Source: Jeotgalicoccus marinus DSM 19772 (GTDB taxonomy: Bacteria > Bacillota > Bacilli > Staphylococcales > Salinicoccaceae). From it: a stretch of DNA of 64,000 nucleotides. Where the stretch lies: NCBI RefSeq assembly GCF_000425825.1, contig NZ_KE384460.1, positions 86,779 to 150,778 of the forward strand. The letters are read 5' to 3'. The notes beneath the pieces are model-generated. The model ran no database searches. It saw only the letters and a program-made list of their open reading frames with translations, and was not told the DNA's origin. How positions within the stretch are numbered: the first letter of the stretch is position 1; every line of letters begins with the position of its first letter. Positions 8,699-19,432 of the stretch are shown piece by piece. A program made the translations under genes and the position numbers.

Positions 8699-9520
8699 CT
8701 ATGGTTTAAGACGGAGATCGAAAAATTCATTAAGGAAATGTCCAATACCGTCATTGTTATTGTTATATTCTGTAATATATTTAGACACATTTTTGATATC
8801 GTCGATACCATTCTTCATTGCGACACCATGTTCAACATACTGTAGCATTTCAGTGTCGTTGTCTTCATCTCCAAAAGCGATTGTTCTACTTTGTGGAATT
8901 CCCAAATACTCTCTGGCGTAATCCACACCAACCGCCTTATTAATACCTTTTTTGATTATTTCTAAGACAGGATAAGGCGCACCCCAGCGACGTTGTTCGA
9001 TTACTTCAGCAAATAACTCATCTAGAGTCTTACGAATATGAGGCATTTCACTCTCTTCTGCCTGAACAAGAATAGAAGTAACGTCCTCTGTAACTGTATC
9101 TTGAAGTTCGCCAACACTTATTTTAGGGTTGCCCATGGTGAAGGCGTCGAATAGGACGCTATCGTGATAGTGGATATAAATATTATCTTTAATTTCAGCG
9201 ACAATATTTTTAATATTTAATTCAGGAACTTTTTTAGCAATTTCTTTTGTAACTTCCTTATCCAATGTTTCATGCATGATTTGGAAGTCAAAATCTGTAG
9301 GATGGTGGACGAAAGCACCGTTAAAGTTTACAACAGGTGTCGTCATTTTTAATTCCTTATAGTAGGGTACACTGGCACGATACGGACGGCCAGTTGAAAT
9401 CATTAGCTCATGGCCCTGTTGTTTCAACGTTGTCAGCACTTTCTTTGTGTAAGGACTGATATTCTTCTCATCAGTTAAAAGTGTGCCGTCTAAGTCTAAA
9501 CAAATTAAATGCTTATCCAT
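8699..9520 (-). CDS. Cof-type HAD phosphatase
   Basis: This is a 273-residue haloacid dehalogenase superfamily hydrolase of the Cof/YidA type, which usually dephosphorylates sugar phosphates, nucleotides or cofactors. Motif I is DLDGTLL with nucleophile D9 and acid D11. Motif II is ISTGRPY, motif III is the KGINKAVGV lysine, and motif IV is FGDEDNDTEML. The C2 cap lies between motifs II and III. It is the first gene of the HAD-DegV-cdr operon. The substrate is unknown. Confidence 0.9.
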   Translation of the reverse strand: MDKHLICLDLDGTLLTDEKNISPYTKKVLTTLKQQGHELMISTGRPYRASVPYYKELKMTTPVVNFNGAFVHHPTDFDFQIMHETLDKEVTKEIAKKVPELNIKNIVAEIKDNIYIHYHDSVLFDAFTMGNPKISVGELQDTVTEDVTSILVQAEESEMPHIRKTLDELFAEVIEQRRWGAPYPVLEIIKKGINKAVGVDYAREYLGIPQSRTIAFGDEDNDTEMLQYVEHGVAMKNGIDDIKNVSKYITEYNNNNDGIGHFLNEFFDLRLKP

Positions 9521-9600
9521 ATAAATCTCCCTTTTGTCAGTATGTAAGAATAATGTTTCTTCTCAATAATAGCATTTATATTTATCGAATGTATAATTTT

Positions 9601-9609
9601 TGGTATAGT
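9601..9609 (+). promoter_or_regulatory. Extended -10 promoter for sufT
   Basis: TGGTATAGT fits TGnTATAAT with one change. A weak -35 (TTTATC at 9581-9586) is 17 bases upstream. A second -10-like TATACT lies at 9620-9625. Confidence 0.38.
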
Positions 9610-9640
9610 AAGTATTACATATACTAGGTGAGGAGTGATT

Positions 9641-9952
9641 ATGTTGGATAAAGCAATGGAAGAAAGCATGTACGGTGCGCTAGAGAATGTCATTGACCCG
9701 GAACTCGGTATAGATATTGTAAACTTAGGCTTAGTTTATGGTGTAAATTTAGATGACGAAGGTACAGCAGGTGTTGAAATGACTTTAACTTCAATGGGTT
9801 GCCCAATGGGACCACAAATTATTGGTCAAGTTGAGCACGTACTTTCAGAACTACCTGAGGTAAATGATGTTCAAGTAGCCATCGTCTGGAATCCACCATG
9901 GGACAAAGACAAGATGAGTCGTTACGCTAAAATTGCACTTGGTGTAAGCTAA
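9641..9952 (+). CDS. sufT: SufT-like iron-sulfur cluster maturation factor
   Basis: This is a 103-residue MIP18/DUF59 domain protein matching staphylococcal SufT, an auxiliary factor that helps mature iron-sulfur proteins when demand is high. Nearly the whole protein is the DUF59 domain: ENVIDPELGIDIVNLGLVY, then TLTSMGCPMG with the conserved cysteine C54, then VWNPPWDKDKMS. The ATG at 9641 was chosen over an in-frame GTG at 9635 because GGTGAGGAG ends five bases before it. It is monocistronic, divergent from the HAD operon, and closed by a strong terminator. Confidence 0.92.
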   Translation: MLDKAMEESMYGALENVIDPELGIDIVNLGLVYGVNLDDEGTAGVEMTLTSMGCPMGPQIIGQVEHVLSELPEVNDVQVAIVWNPPWDKDKMSRYAKIALGVS

Positions 9953-9962
9953 TATAAATAAT

Positions 9963-9998
9963 AAGCTATGAGAAGAATTATCTTCTCATAGCTTTTTT
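9963..9998 (+). terminator. Terminator after sufT
   Basis: A 14-pair stem beginning AAGCTATGAGAAG with its complement has a four-base loop and a T run. Confidence 0.92.
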
Positions 9999-10044
9999 GT
10001 ATTGTGGTGAATTTGGTTGTTAACCGATTGGATCCATTGAATTA

Positions 10045-10869
10045 TTATGCCCAAATAAACTGATATAGGATTGAAAAAGCGCCTAAAGCAAAACAGTAGT
10101 AAACGAAGATAATCAAATTACCTTTTTCCATCACATTTTGTAACCATTTAACTGCAAAATATGTTGCGATAAGGGTAATAATAAAGGCAATTAAATATGC
10201 TAACCATAGTGTATCCATGTTAGGGTCGTTAACGATATCTCCAACGGATATTAAAGCTGTACCAAGAGATACTGGAATATAAAGAAGAAATGCAAATCTT
10301 AATGCGTTTTTCTGGCTAAGACCAACTGCAATGGAACCAACAATTGTTGCACCACTGCGGCTAATTCCAGGTGTTAATGCTATACATTGAGATAGACCAA
10401 CTATTATAGAATCTTTAATTGTCAGGTCTCCATCCCTCTTATCGCCTCTTTTATTTTTAATAAACCAAAGTGCAATACCTGTTACAAGCAGCATAAGTCC
10501 TACGAAGCCAACAGAAATATTATCACCGATCACATCTTTAAGCAGTAGCCCTGCAACACCAACTGGAATCGTCGCGATAATTAGGCAAATCGTATATTTA
10601 AAATCAGTAATTGCATCATCGTCTCTCGCGCCTTTAAATAAATATCTAAACAAATTATTGATGATACTAATGATATCATCTCGATAGATGAACAAGATTG
10701 CAATAAGGGAAGCCGTATTTAAAAATATTTCAAAAGAAAGACCTTGTGCTTCGATATTGAATAGCTCCCTGGCAATGACTAAATGACCACTAGATGATAC
10801 GGGAATTGGTTCTGTAATGCCCTGTAATAAACCAAGAAAAGCATATTTGATAATAGTAATGATTTCCAT
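10045..10869 (-). CDS. uppP: Undecaprenyl-diphosphate phosphatase
   Basis: This is a 274-residue BacA/UppP membrane enzyme that recycles undecaprenyl diphosphate to the monophosphate carrier needed for peptidoglycan and teichoic acid synthesis; overexpression gives bacitracin resistance. Family motif 1 is QGITEPIPVSSSGH with the catalytic glutamate at residue 20 and the serine-rich stretch at 25-29. Motif 2 is PGISRSGATIVG. About eight hydrophobic segments are present. The motif 1 form PIPVSSS is slightly different from the common FLPISSS. A textbook AAGGAGG site precedes the ATG. It is monocistronic and convergent with sufT. Confidence 0.94.
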   Translation of the reverse strand: MEIITIIKYAFLGLLQGITEPIPVSSSGHLVIARELFNIEAQGLSFEIFLNTASLIAILFIYRDDIISIINNLFRYLFKGARDDDAITDFKYTICLIIATIPVGVAGLLLKDVIGDNISVGFVGLMLLVTGIALWFIKNKRGDKRDGDLTIKDSIIVGLSQCIALTPGISRSGATIVGSIAVGLSQKNALRFAFLLYIPVSLGTALISVGDIVNDPNMDTLWLAYLIAFIITLIATYFAVKWLQNVMEKGNLIIFVYYCFALGAFSILYQFIWA

Positions 10870-10937
10870 GAGGTGATCCTCCTTAAAATGTACATCATTT
10901 AATATAAGACAAATTGTCTTAAATTGCTATCAATTAC

Positions 10938-10965
10938 TTGATTTAATCTTCTTAAAGTGTATAAT
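10938..10965 (+). promoter_or_regulatory. Sigma-A promoter of clpB
   Basis: The -35 is TTGATT (10938-10943) and the -10 is a perfect TATAAT (10960-10965), with 16 bases between. Predicted transcription starts near 10972, immediately before the CtsR operator. Confidence 0.8.
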
Positions 10966-10973
10966 TAAGTTAT

Positions 10974-10990
10974 GGTCAAATTTGGTCAAA
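10974..10990 (+). promoter_or_regulatory. CtsR operator of clpB
   Basis: GGTCAAA-TTT-GGTCAAA is an exact heptad direct repeat with a three-base spacer, the CtsR consensus. It sits at the expected transcription start, so CtsR would block clpB until heat or thiol stress. Confidence 0.93.
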
Positions 10991-11021
10991 CACTTTAATT
11001 TATTGATTAGAGGTGGTTTAA

Positions 11022-13619
11022 ATGGATATAAATAAGATGACAGTTAAAGTTCAACAAATCGTTGAACGTGCTCAAGGTCTGACAGTTGATCTTAAACTTC
11101 AGGCAATTGTGCTAGAGTCAATACTAAAAGCAATGCTATTGATTGAAGATAGCATGAGTGCTGACATTCTAGAAAGAGCAAACATCAACATTGATAATAT
11201 AATTAAACGTTATGATGAAAAATTAGCAAAATACAATAAGGTAAGTGGCGATAATATAGAATATGGTGTCTATATGTCGCAAGGTTTTTCGCAGTTATAT
11301 AATGAAGCAGAAAAACTTATGGTTGATATGAAAGATGATTATATCTCTCAGGAACACATATTTCTAGCAGCGCTAAAAATTGATGATATTTTAAGCAGTG
11401 CTGTAGGTAATAAGGATGAAGTTGTTAAAGAAATAGTGAAGAAAATAAGAGGGGGTAACCACGTGACGAGTCAAAATCCTGAAAATCAATATGAAGTATT
11501 AGAAAAATATGGGCGTGACCTTGTTGAAGAAGTCAGAAATGGTAAGGTAGATCCGGTCATTGGTCGTGATGAAGAAATCAGAGATACGATTCGAATTTTA
11601 AGTCGTAAGAGAAAAAATAATCCAGTACTAATTGGTGAACCTGGTGTGGGTAAAACGGCAATTGTCGAAGGACTTGCCCAAAGAATTGTACGTAAGGATG
11701 TTCCAGATAGTCTCTTAGATAAGACAGTTTTTGAACTCGATCTTACTTCACTAGTTGCGGGTGCGAAATTCCGTGGTGAGTTTGAAGAACGATTAAAAGC
11801 TGTGCTTAAAGAAATTAAGGAATCTGAAGGAAGAATTATTCTATTTATTGATGAAATCCACATGCTTGTTGGGGCTGGTAAAACTGATGGTGCAATGGAT
11901 GCAGGCAATATGCTTAAGCCTATGCTTGCACGAGGTGAGCTACACTGTATTGGGGCAACAACAACAAACGAATATCGTGAATATATCGAAAAAGACTCTG
12001 CCTTAGAAAGACGTTTCCAAAAGGTTCAAGTACCAGAGCCTGATGTAGAGGATACTATTTCAATTCTGCGCGGTCTAAAAGAGCGCTATGAAGTGCACCA
12101 CGGTGTAAGAATTACAGACCGTGCCCTTGTTGCAGCTGCAGAACTATCAGACCGTTATATTACAGATCGCTTCTTACCAGATAAGGCAATTGACCTCATG
12201 GACCAAGCGAGTGCGACGATACGAACAGAGATGGGATCGAACCCAACTGAACTTGATCAGATTAATCGTAAGGTAATGCAACTTGAAATCGAGGAACAAG
12301 CTTTAAAAGGAGAAGATGACCAAGTTTCACAAGCGCGTCTATCCGAACTCCAAAAAGAATTAGCGGATATGAAAGAGAGCCAGTCTACACTTCAAAACAA
12401 AGTTGAGAAAGAAAAAGAACAAATTCAAAGAGTGAATGACAAACGAGCTGAAGTTGACAAAGTACGTCAGGAATTAGAAGACGCAGAGAACAATTATGAG
12501 CTTGAACGTGCGGCAGAACTTAGACATGGTAAATTACCACAGTTAGAAAAAGCACTCGAAGAATATGAACAAGAAATGCAACAAGAAGAATCATCTGACA
12601 ATAGAATTATTAGAGAAGTTGTGACCGAAGAGGAAATTGGTTTTATCGTGAGCCAATGGACAGGTATTCCGGTTACAAAACTTGTTGAAACTGAAAAGGA
12701 AAAACTCTTGAAATTATCGGACATTCTTCATGAACGTGTCGTCGGTCAAGATGAAGCTGTCGATTTAGTTGCTGACGCAGTAATTAGAGCAAGAGCGGGT
12801 ATTAAAGATCCGAATCGTCCAATCGGGAGCTTCCTATTTTTAGGACCTACGGGTGTCGGTAAAACTGAACTCGCTAAAGCCTTAGCCTCAACAATGTTTG
12901 ACTCTGAGAAACATATGATCAGAATCGATATGTCTGAGTACATGGAAAAACATTCTGTTTCAAGATTAATCGGTGCACCTCCAGGCTATGTTGGTCATGA
13001 AGAGGGTGGACAATTAACTGAAGCGGTTAGACGTCAGCCTTATTCAGTTATCCTCTTAGATGAAGTAGAAAAAGCGCATGCTGATGTCTTTAATATCTTA
13101 CTTCAACTTTTAGATGAAGGTCGTCTAACAGATTCAAAGGGGCGTATCATTAACTTTAAAAATACTATCATTATTATGACTTCAAATATCGGCTCCCAAC
13201 ATCTACTAGATACAGTTGTACAAGGTGGGGAGTTAACAGATCAAACAAGAGAGATTGTCATGTCAGAAGTGCATAAATACTTTAAACCTGAAATCATCAA
13301 CCGTATGGATGATATTGTCATGTTCAGTCCATTAACTGAGAAAGACATGGGTGCCATTGTTGACCGTATGATTAGTGATTTAAATACACGCTTAAGAAAT
13401 CAACACATGGAAATTGAAGTATCTGATGCAGTAAAAACTTGGGTAGCAAAAAGCTCTTATGAACCACAATTTGGTGCACGTCCAATGAAACGGTTTATCC
13501 AAAGAAATATTGAAACACCGCTTGCACGTAAGTTGATTGAAGCGGATATGTCAGAGGGGTTAAGAATAAAAGCTGACATAAAAGATGATGAATTAGTATT
13601 TAATATCGAAGAAGAATAA
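11022..13619 (+). CDS. clpB: ClpB disaggregase
   Basis: This is an 865-residue Hsp100 chaperone that, with DnaK, pulls proteins out of aggregates after heat shock. It has an N-terminal domain (1-145), AAA+ module 1 with Walker A GEPGVGKT at 205-212 and Walker B LFIDEIH, a coiled-coil middle domain (about 410-530) that identifies it as ClpB rather than ClpC, and AAA+ module 2 with Walker A GPTGVGKT at 608-615 and [21 protein letters not shown]-type loop residues. There is no ClpP-binding loop, as expected. It is monocistronic, with the CtsR operator and sigma-A promoter just upstream and a terminator directly after it. Confidence 0.97.
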   Translation: MDINKMTVKVQQIVERAQGLTVDLKLQAIVLESILKAMLLIEDSMSADILERANINIDNIIKRYDEKLAKYNKVSGDNIEYGVYMSQGFSQLYNEAEKLMVDMKDDYISQEHIFLAALKIDDILSSAVGNKDEVVKEIVKKIRGGNHVTSQNPENQYEVLEKYGRDLVEEVRNGKVDPVIGRDEEIRDTIRILSRKRKNNPVLIGEPGVGKTAIVEGLAQRIVRKDVPDSLLDKTVFELDLTSLVAGAKFRGEFEERLKAVLKEIKESEGRIILFIDEIHMLVGAGKTDGAMDAGNMLKPMLARGELHCIGATTTNEYREYIEKDSALERRFQKVQVPEPDVEDTISILRGLKERYEVHHGVRITDRALVAAAELSDRYITDRFLPDKAIDLMDQASATIRTEMGSNPTELDQINRKVMQLEIEEQALKGEDDQVSQARLSELQKELADMKESQSTLQNKVEKEKEQIQRVNDKRAEVDKVRQELEDAENNYELERAAELRHGKLPQLEKALEEYEQEMQQEESSDNRIIREVVTEEEIGFIVSQWTGIPVTKLVETEKEKLLKLSDILHERVVGQDEAVDLVADAVIRARAGIKDPNRPIGSFLFLGPTGVGKTELAKALASTMFDSEKHMIRIDMSEYMEKHSVSRLIGAPPGYVGHEEGGQLTEAVRRQPYSVILLDEVEKAHADVFNILLQLLDEGRLTDSKGRIINFKNTIIIMTSNIGSQHLLDTVVQGGELTDQTREIVMSEVHKYFKPEIINRMDDIVMFSPLTEKDMGAIVDRMISDLNTRLRNQHMEIEVSDAVKTWVAKSSYEPQFGARPMKRFIQRNIETPLARKLIEADMSEGLRIKADIKDDELVFNIEEE

Positions 13620-13626
13620 TTTTATA

Positions 13627-13669
13627 AAAAACTGGACCATAGATTTTATAATCAATGGTCCAGTTTTTT
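13627..13669. terminator. Bidirectional terminator between clpB and glpD
   Basis: A 14-pair stem AAAAACTGGACCAT with its complement, flanked by A and T runs, lies between the convergent stop codons. Confidence 0.88.
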
Positions 13670-13674
13670 ACTTA

Positions 13675-15330
13675 TTAATGTTTTGTGTCAGCAATCGCTC
13701 GGTCAAGTTCACTGACATACTGTTCATACTGACTGTCAGTCCAACTAAAGGTATCAGATAGAAGCTTTTCAATGCCTTGACGATATTGCATGACTTCTTC
13801 AATTGCAAAGTACAACTTACCACTACGACGAATGAGAAAATCTGTCGGTTTAACAACCATTTCATGCAGAATACTGTATATTACTTCTGCGTAGAGGGCT
13901 TTTGGTAAGCCGTACTTTTCTTCTGAGTCGTTAGTAATACCTGCGTATTGATATACCGTTTCTGCATTAGAACCGTACTTAAGTGCAAGCATATGACCTT
14001 CTTCTAAAGTGAGTCCATAGCTTTGTGCTTTTCGACTAATATTGTCTGCAAAGTTATGATAACCGATTGAGCCACCAACGTCTCCACCTGATATCGGTTC
14101 ATTTTTAGTAGACACTTTAGCAATGTGCATCTTATAATTTTTCTTCAAATAAAGTGATACTTCATCAACAATTTCTTCAGCCATATGACGATAGCCTGTT
14201 AATTTGCCACCAGCAATGGTTATCAAGCCACTATTATTGTGCCAAATCTCATCTTTTCTTGAAATATCTGATGCATTCTTACTTGATGATGATTGTATAA
14301 GAGGGCGAATACCTGCCCAAGATGATTCGATGTGATCATGTGTTAGGTTGAGTGAAGGGAACATAAAGTTGATGGCTTCAATTAGATAAGCCTTATCTTT
14401 AGCATCAGCAACAGGATTCTTCTTATCATCCGTATAAAAAGTATCCGTTGTACCTACATAGGTTTTACCGGATCTTGGGATGGCAAAGATCATTCTGCCA
14501 TCATTTTCTGTATCAAAGTAGACTGCTTGTGTGAGCGGGAAATCCTCTTGTTTAAAAACGAGGTGTACCCCCTTGGTGTGCACGAGATGTTTTTTTGAAA
14601 CAGGTTCATCCTTATCATATGCTCTCACTTCATCAACCCATGGACCAGCAGCATTAACGACAGCTTTGGCAAGTATATTATGTGTGATACCGCTTAATTG
14701 ATCGGTCGTTTTTAATCCTTTAATTGTTTCTTTTTCATAGATGAAGCCATCTGCTTTAAGGTAATTCACTAAATCTGCACCATACTGAGCTGCTTTTTTC
14801 ATCACTTCTATAGTAAGTCTTGAGTCATCAGTTTTATATTCAACATAATAGCCACCACCTTGGAGGGCCTTCTTATTAATATTTGGGACACGTTCTAAAA
14901 CTTCCTTTTTAGAAAGCATATGACGACGCTCATTTTTTTCTACTTTAGCTAAAGAATCATAAACCTTTAGCCCTATGTTAGTTGTAAATTCACCAAAAGT
15001 ACCACCTTTTCTAAAAGGGAGTAGCATCCATTCCGGCGTGGTAACATGTGGGCCATTTTCATAGACGATTGCTCTTTCTCTACCAGTCTCTTTAACAACA
15101 CCAATCTGAAGTTGTTTTAAATATCTTAAACCACCATGAATAAGTTTCGTGCTTCGGCTCGATGTACCTTCAGAGAAGTCTTGCATTTCGACTAAGGCAA
15201 CTTTTAAACCGCGCATTGTTGCATCCAAAGCAATACCAGCACCAGTGATACCACCACCGATGATGAGTAAATCATATTCTGTTTTAGACATGTGCTCAAT
15301 TTGGTGTGCTCTTGTCAGTGCGTTTAACAT
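13675..15330 (-). CDS. glpD: Aerobic glycerol-3-phosphate dehydrogenase
   Basis: This is a 551-residue FAD-dependent membrane-associated enzyme that oxidises glycerol-3-phosphate to dihydroxyacetone phosphate and passes electrons to menaquinone. The FAD-binding motif IIGGGITGAGIALDA is near residue 22. Family stretches include SSRSTKLIHGGLRYL, GPHVTTPEWMLLP, GGGYYVEYKTDD, NAAGPWVDEV and TIAGGKLTGYRHMAE, and the C-terminal helical DUF domain is complete. It follows glpK by 23 bases and is surely cotranscribed. Length and motifs match staphylococcal GlpD. Confidence 0.96.
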   Translation of the reverse strand: MLNALTRAHQIEHMSKTEYDLLIIGGGITGAGIALDATMRGLKVALVEMQDFSEGTSSRSTKLIHGGLRYLKQLQIGVVKETGRERAIVYENGPHVTTPEWMLLPFRKGGTFGEFTTNIGLKVYDSLAKVEKNERRHMLSKKEVLERVPNINKKALQGGGYYVEYKTDDSRLTIEVMKKAAQYGADLVNYLKADGFIYEKETIKGLKTTDQLSGITHNILAKAVVNAAGPWVDEVRAYDKDEPVSKKHLVHTKGVHLVFKQEDFPLTQAVYFDTENDGRMIFAIPRSGKTYVGTTDTFYTDDKKNPVADAKDKAYLIEAINFMFPSLNLTHDHIESSWAGIRPLIQSSSSKNASDISRKDEIWHNNSGLITIAGGKLTGYRHMAEEIVDEVSLYLKKNYKMHIAKVSTKNEPISGGDVGGSIGYHNFADNISRKAQSYGLTLEEGHMLALKYGSNAETVYQYAGITNDSEEKYGLPKALYAEVIYSILHEMVVKPTDFLIRRSGKLYFAIEEVMQYRQGIEKLLSDTFSWTDSQYEQYVSELDRAIADTKH

Positions 15331-15353
15331 TGTTTCCCTCCTACTAGTTATGT

Positions 15354-16952
<1,599 letters not shown>

Positions 16953-16954
<2 letters not shown>

Positions 16955-17150
16955 AATTCTCGTTTCCTGATTGAGTGTCTCTTGACATCTTAGTCAGAAT
17001 ATCTAAAACGAATACAGTTAATGTAATGATCACTGCTAGAATAACACCAATCCAGAAGTTTAATGGACCACCGCCAGCGAGACTGTTAAGTATAAAGTTT
17101 ACCATCTGAGTAAGTAAGAATGCCCAGAAAAAAGTAATGATGTATCTCAT
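16953..17150 (-). CDS. YjzD-like DUF2929 membrane protein
   Basis: This is a 65-residue membrane protein with two transmembrane helices (about residues 4-24 and 31-52). It starts MRYIITFFWAFLLTQM, a pattern typical of DUF2929 (Bacillus YjzD). In Bacillus and Staphylococcus this family lies beside fabH, and here it lies one operon away from fabH. No function is known. It has a ribosome site (GGAGGC) and its own terminator, which supports it as a real gene despite its size. Confidence 0.78.
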
Positions 17151-17234
17151 CGTCGAAAAGCCTCCGATAACTCATATTTATAGTATTTATTTTACATGAA
17201 AAGTAAAACAAAGTATAGTCGTAAAAAATATTTC

Positions 17235-17250
17235 TTGAAAACGCTTGCAA
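17235..17250 (+). promoter_or_regulatory. CcpA catabolite-responsive element (cre)
   Basis: TTGAAAACGCTTGCAA matches the cre consensus WTGNAARCGNWWWCAW at 15 of 16 positions. It lies about 100 bases upstream of the opp -35 and 85 bases upstream of the YjzD-like gene, so its target could be either. Confidence 0.75.
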
Positions 17251-17330
17251 AATAGAACGATGTTTTCTAGAATTGGGATAAGGCGTTTATACATAACTGC
17301 ATAATAATAAATTCTGTACAGAAAGTTGTA

Positions 17331-17345
17331 AATTTTAAGAAAATT
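17331..17345 (+). promoter_or_regulatory. CodY box at the opp promoter
   Basis: AATTTTAAGAAAATT matches the CodY motif AATTTTCWGAAAATT at 14 of 15 positions. It ends five bases before the opp -35, so GTP- and branched-chain-amino-acid-loaded CodY should repress peptide uptake. Confidence 0.82.
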
Positions 17346-17349
17346 TATA

Positions 17350-17378
17350 TTGTCATTTTGTGACAGAATATATACAAT
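17350..17378 (+). promoter_or_regulatory. Sigma-A promoter of the opp operon
   Basis: TTGTCA (17350-17355) and TACAAT (17373-17378) are separated by 17 bases, giving a leader of about 65 bases to oppD. Confidence 0.78.
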
Positions 17379-17451
17379 AGCTCATATGAAAGATTAACTT
17401 TAATAACAAACGGGATTTTGTTAAACAAAGGGAAAGTTAAGGTGATTATAA

Positions 17452-18495
17452 GTGGGAGAAAATCTTCTGAGTGTTAAGAATTTAACAACATCCTTTAAGA
17501 TCGATGGTGAATATTACCCAGCGGTGGACGATGTTTCCCTCGACATTAAACCTAATGAGGTTGTGGCCTTGGTAGGGGAGTCGGGATCAGGCAAAAGTGC
17601 GACAGCATTTTCATTAATGAAGTTACACCGTGCTGCAAGAATAGAAGGGGAAGTACTTTTTGAAGGCAAAGATCTAATGAAAGTAAAAGAAACTAAGATG
17701 AATAGAATTCGTGGTGGGGAATTGGCGATGATCTTCCAGGATCCAATGACAGCCTTAAACCCACTAATGAAAATAAAGCATCAAATTATGGAAACGCTTA
17801 AAATTCATAAAACAAAAGACAGAGATGAACGTGAAGCTTATGCAATAGACTTGTTAGGTCGGGTAGGTATTCCAAGACCTGAAAGAGTGGGAAATGCTTT
17901 TCCACATGAATTATCTGGTGGGATGAGACAGCGCGTAGTTATCGCGATTGCCATAGCTAACAGACCAAAATTACTCATTGCTGATGAGCCAACAACTGCT
18001 TTAGATGTAACGATTCAAGCTCAGATTCTAGACTTGATTAGAGAACTGCAAGATGATTTGAACTCTGGTGTACTGCTCATTACTCATGACTTAGGTGTTG
18101 TTGCTGAGATGGCAGATAGAGTTGCTGTAATGTATGCAGGACAAATTGTAGAAATTGCACCGGTTAAAGAATTGTTTAAAGATCCAAAACATCCATATAC
18201 TTGTTCGCTTCTTAATTCCTTACCAAATGAGGAACTACAAGGATCGAAACTGCATGTTATCGAAGGTGTTGTGCCACCATTAAATAAGATGGAAAGAGAT
18301 TCATGTCGATTTGCACCAAGGATTCCATGGATTGATGAAAGTGAACATGAACATAATCCTGAACTAAGAGAAATCAGTCCAGGGCATTTTGTACGCTGTA
18401 CTTGCTATAAGAACTTTTATTTGAAATCAGATACAGGAAGTAACATTGCAGTTGAAGCTCAACAAATGGCAGAAGCAGATGAGGTGACAGAATGA
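17452..18495 (+). CDS. oppD: Oligopeptide ABC transporter ATP-binding protein OppD
   Basis: This is a 347-residue ATPase of the oligopeptide permease. Walker A is GESGSGKSA near residue 43, the Q-loop is IFQDPMTALNP, the ABC signature is ELSGGMRQRV, Walker B is LLIADEPTTALD, and the switch histidine is in LLITHDLGV. The C-terminal extension has the CRFAPRIPW and CTCYKNF cysteine region found in Opp/Dpp ATPases. The start is GTG with AAGGTGA upstream. It is the first gene of oppDFBCA and overlaps oppF by four bases. Confidence 0.93.
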   Translation: MGENLLSVKNLTTSFKIDGEYYPAVDDVSLDIKPNEVVALVGESGSGKSATAFSLMKLHRAARIEGEVLFEGKDLMKVKETKMNRIRGGELAMIFQDPMTALNPLMKIKHQIMETLKIHKTKDRDEREAYAIDLLGRVGIPRPERVGNAFPHELSGGMRQRVVIAIAIANRPKLLIADEPTTALDVTIQAQILDLIRELQDDLNSGVLLITHDLGVVAEMADRVAVMYAGQIVEIAPVKELFKDPKHPYTCSLLNSLPNEELQGSKLHVIEGVVPPLNKMERDSCRFAPRIPWIDESEHEHNPELREISPGHFVRCTCYKNFYLKSDTGSNIAVEAQQMAEADEVTE

Positions 18496-19424
18496 GTAAT
18501 TTACTTGAAATTAAAGATCTCAAAGTACATTACCCAATTCGTGGCGGATTCTTTAACACAGTTAAAGACCACGTGAAAGCAGTAGACGGTGTATCACTAA
18601 ATATTCCAGAAGGGACTACATATGGACTCGTAGGTGAATCCGGTTCAGGTAAGACGACAACTGGTAAAGCAGTAATTGGTCTAAATCACATCACAGAGGG
18701 TGAAATTCTCTTTAACGGTAAAACAATCAGTGGAAATGGGAAATCAGTTAAAAATTCTAAAGAGATTCAGATGATTTTTCAGGATCCATACTCATCATTG
18801 AATGTTCGTAAAAGGGTATTTGATATTGTTGCAGAACCAATTAAAAATTATCATAAGCGTACGAAAGATGAGTTGATTGCAGAAGTTTTAGGACTGCTTC
18901 AAAAAGTAGGTTTACCACCTGGCTCTTTGTACAAGTATCCACATGAGTTTTCCGGTGGGCAAAGACAGAGAATAGGGGTGGCTAGAGCGATTGCATTAAA
19001 TCCTAAATTGATTATAGCAGACGAGCCAGTTTCAGCACTTGATGTATCAGTTCAAGCCCAAGTTTTAAACTTCATGCAAGACATCCAAGAGGAAATGAAC
19101 TTGACTATGCTTTTCATCGCCCATGACTTAGGGGTAGTGAGGCATATGTGTCAGCATATCGGGATTATGTATCAAGGGAGATTAGTTGAAGAAGGGACAG
19201 CGGAAGAAATCTTCAACAACCCACAACACTTGTATACGAAGCGACTCATCGCTGCGATTCCTGATACAGATGTTGACAAGATTGATGAAAACTTAAATAT
19301 ACGTCAATCAGTTAAAGAACAATACAATGAACATTTCCATGAATATTTAGATGAAGATGGTAGAGCCTTGCCGTTAGTTGATATTACATCGACGCATAAA
19401 GCTGCTTTACCTGCAAAGGGGTGA
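18492..19424 (+). CDS. oppF: Oligopeptide ABC transporter ATP-binding protein OppF
   Basis: This is the second ATPase of the permease, 310 residues. It contains Walker A GESGSGKTTT near residue 46, signature EFSGGQRQRIG, Walker B LIIADEPVSALD, and LFIAHDLGVV. It starts inside the oppD stop (ATGA overlap), a sign of translational coupling. OppD and OppF form the ATPase heterodimer on the cytosolic face. The C-terminal tail is shorter than in many OppF proteins but the core is complete. Confidence 0.93.
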   Translation: MSNLLEIKDLKVHYPIRGGFFNTVKDHVKAVDGVSLNIPEGTTYGLVGESGSGKTTTGKAVIGLNHITEGEILFNGKTISGNGKSVKNSKEIQMIFQDPYSSLNVRKRVFDIVAEPIKNYHKRTKDELIAEVLGLLQKVGLPPGSLYKYPHEFSGGQRQRIGVARAIALNPKLIIADEPVSALDVSVQAQVLNFMQDIQEEMNLTMLFIAHDLGVVRHMCQHIGIMYQGRLVEEGTAEEIFNNPQHLYTKRLIAAIPDTDVDKIDENLNIRQSVKEQYNEHFHEYLDEDGRALPLVDITSTHKAALPAKG

Positions 19425-19432
19425 CGGGCTGA

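Noticed and set aside
11486-11908. Open frame of 140 codons on the minus strand inside clpB
   Set aside because: It lies opposite the conserved AAA+ module 1, has no ribosome site and a Ser/Pro-rich composition typical of a shadow frame.
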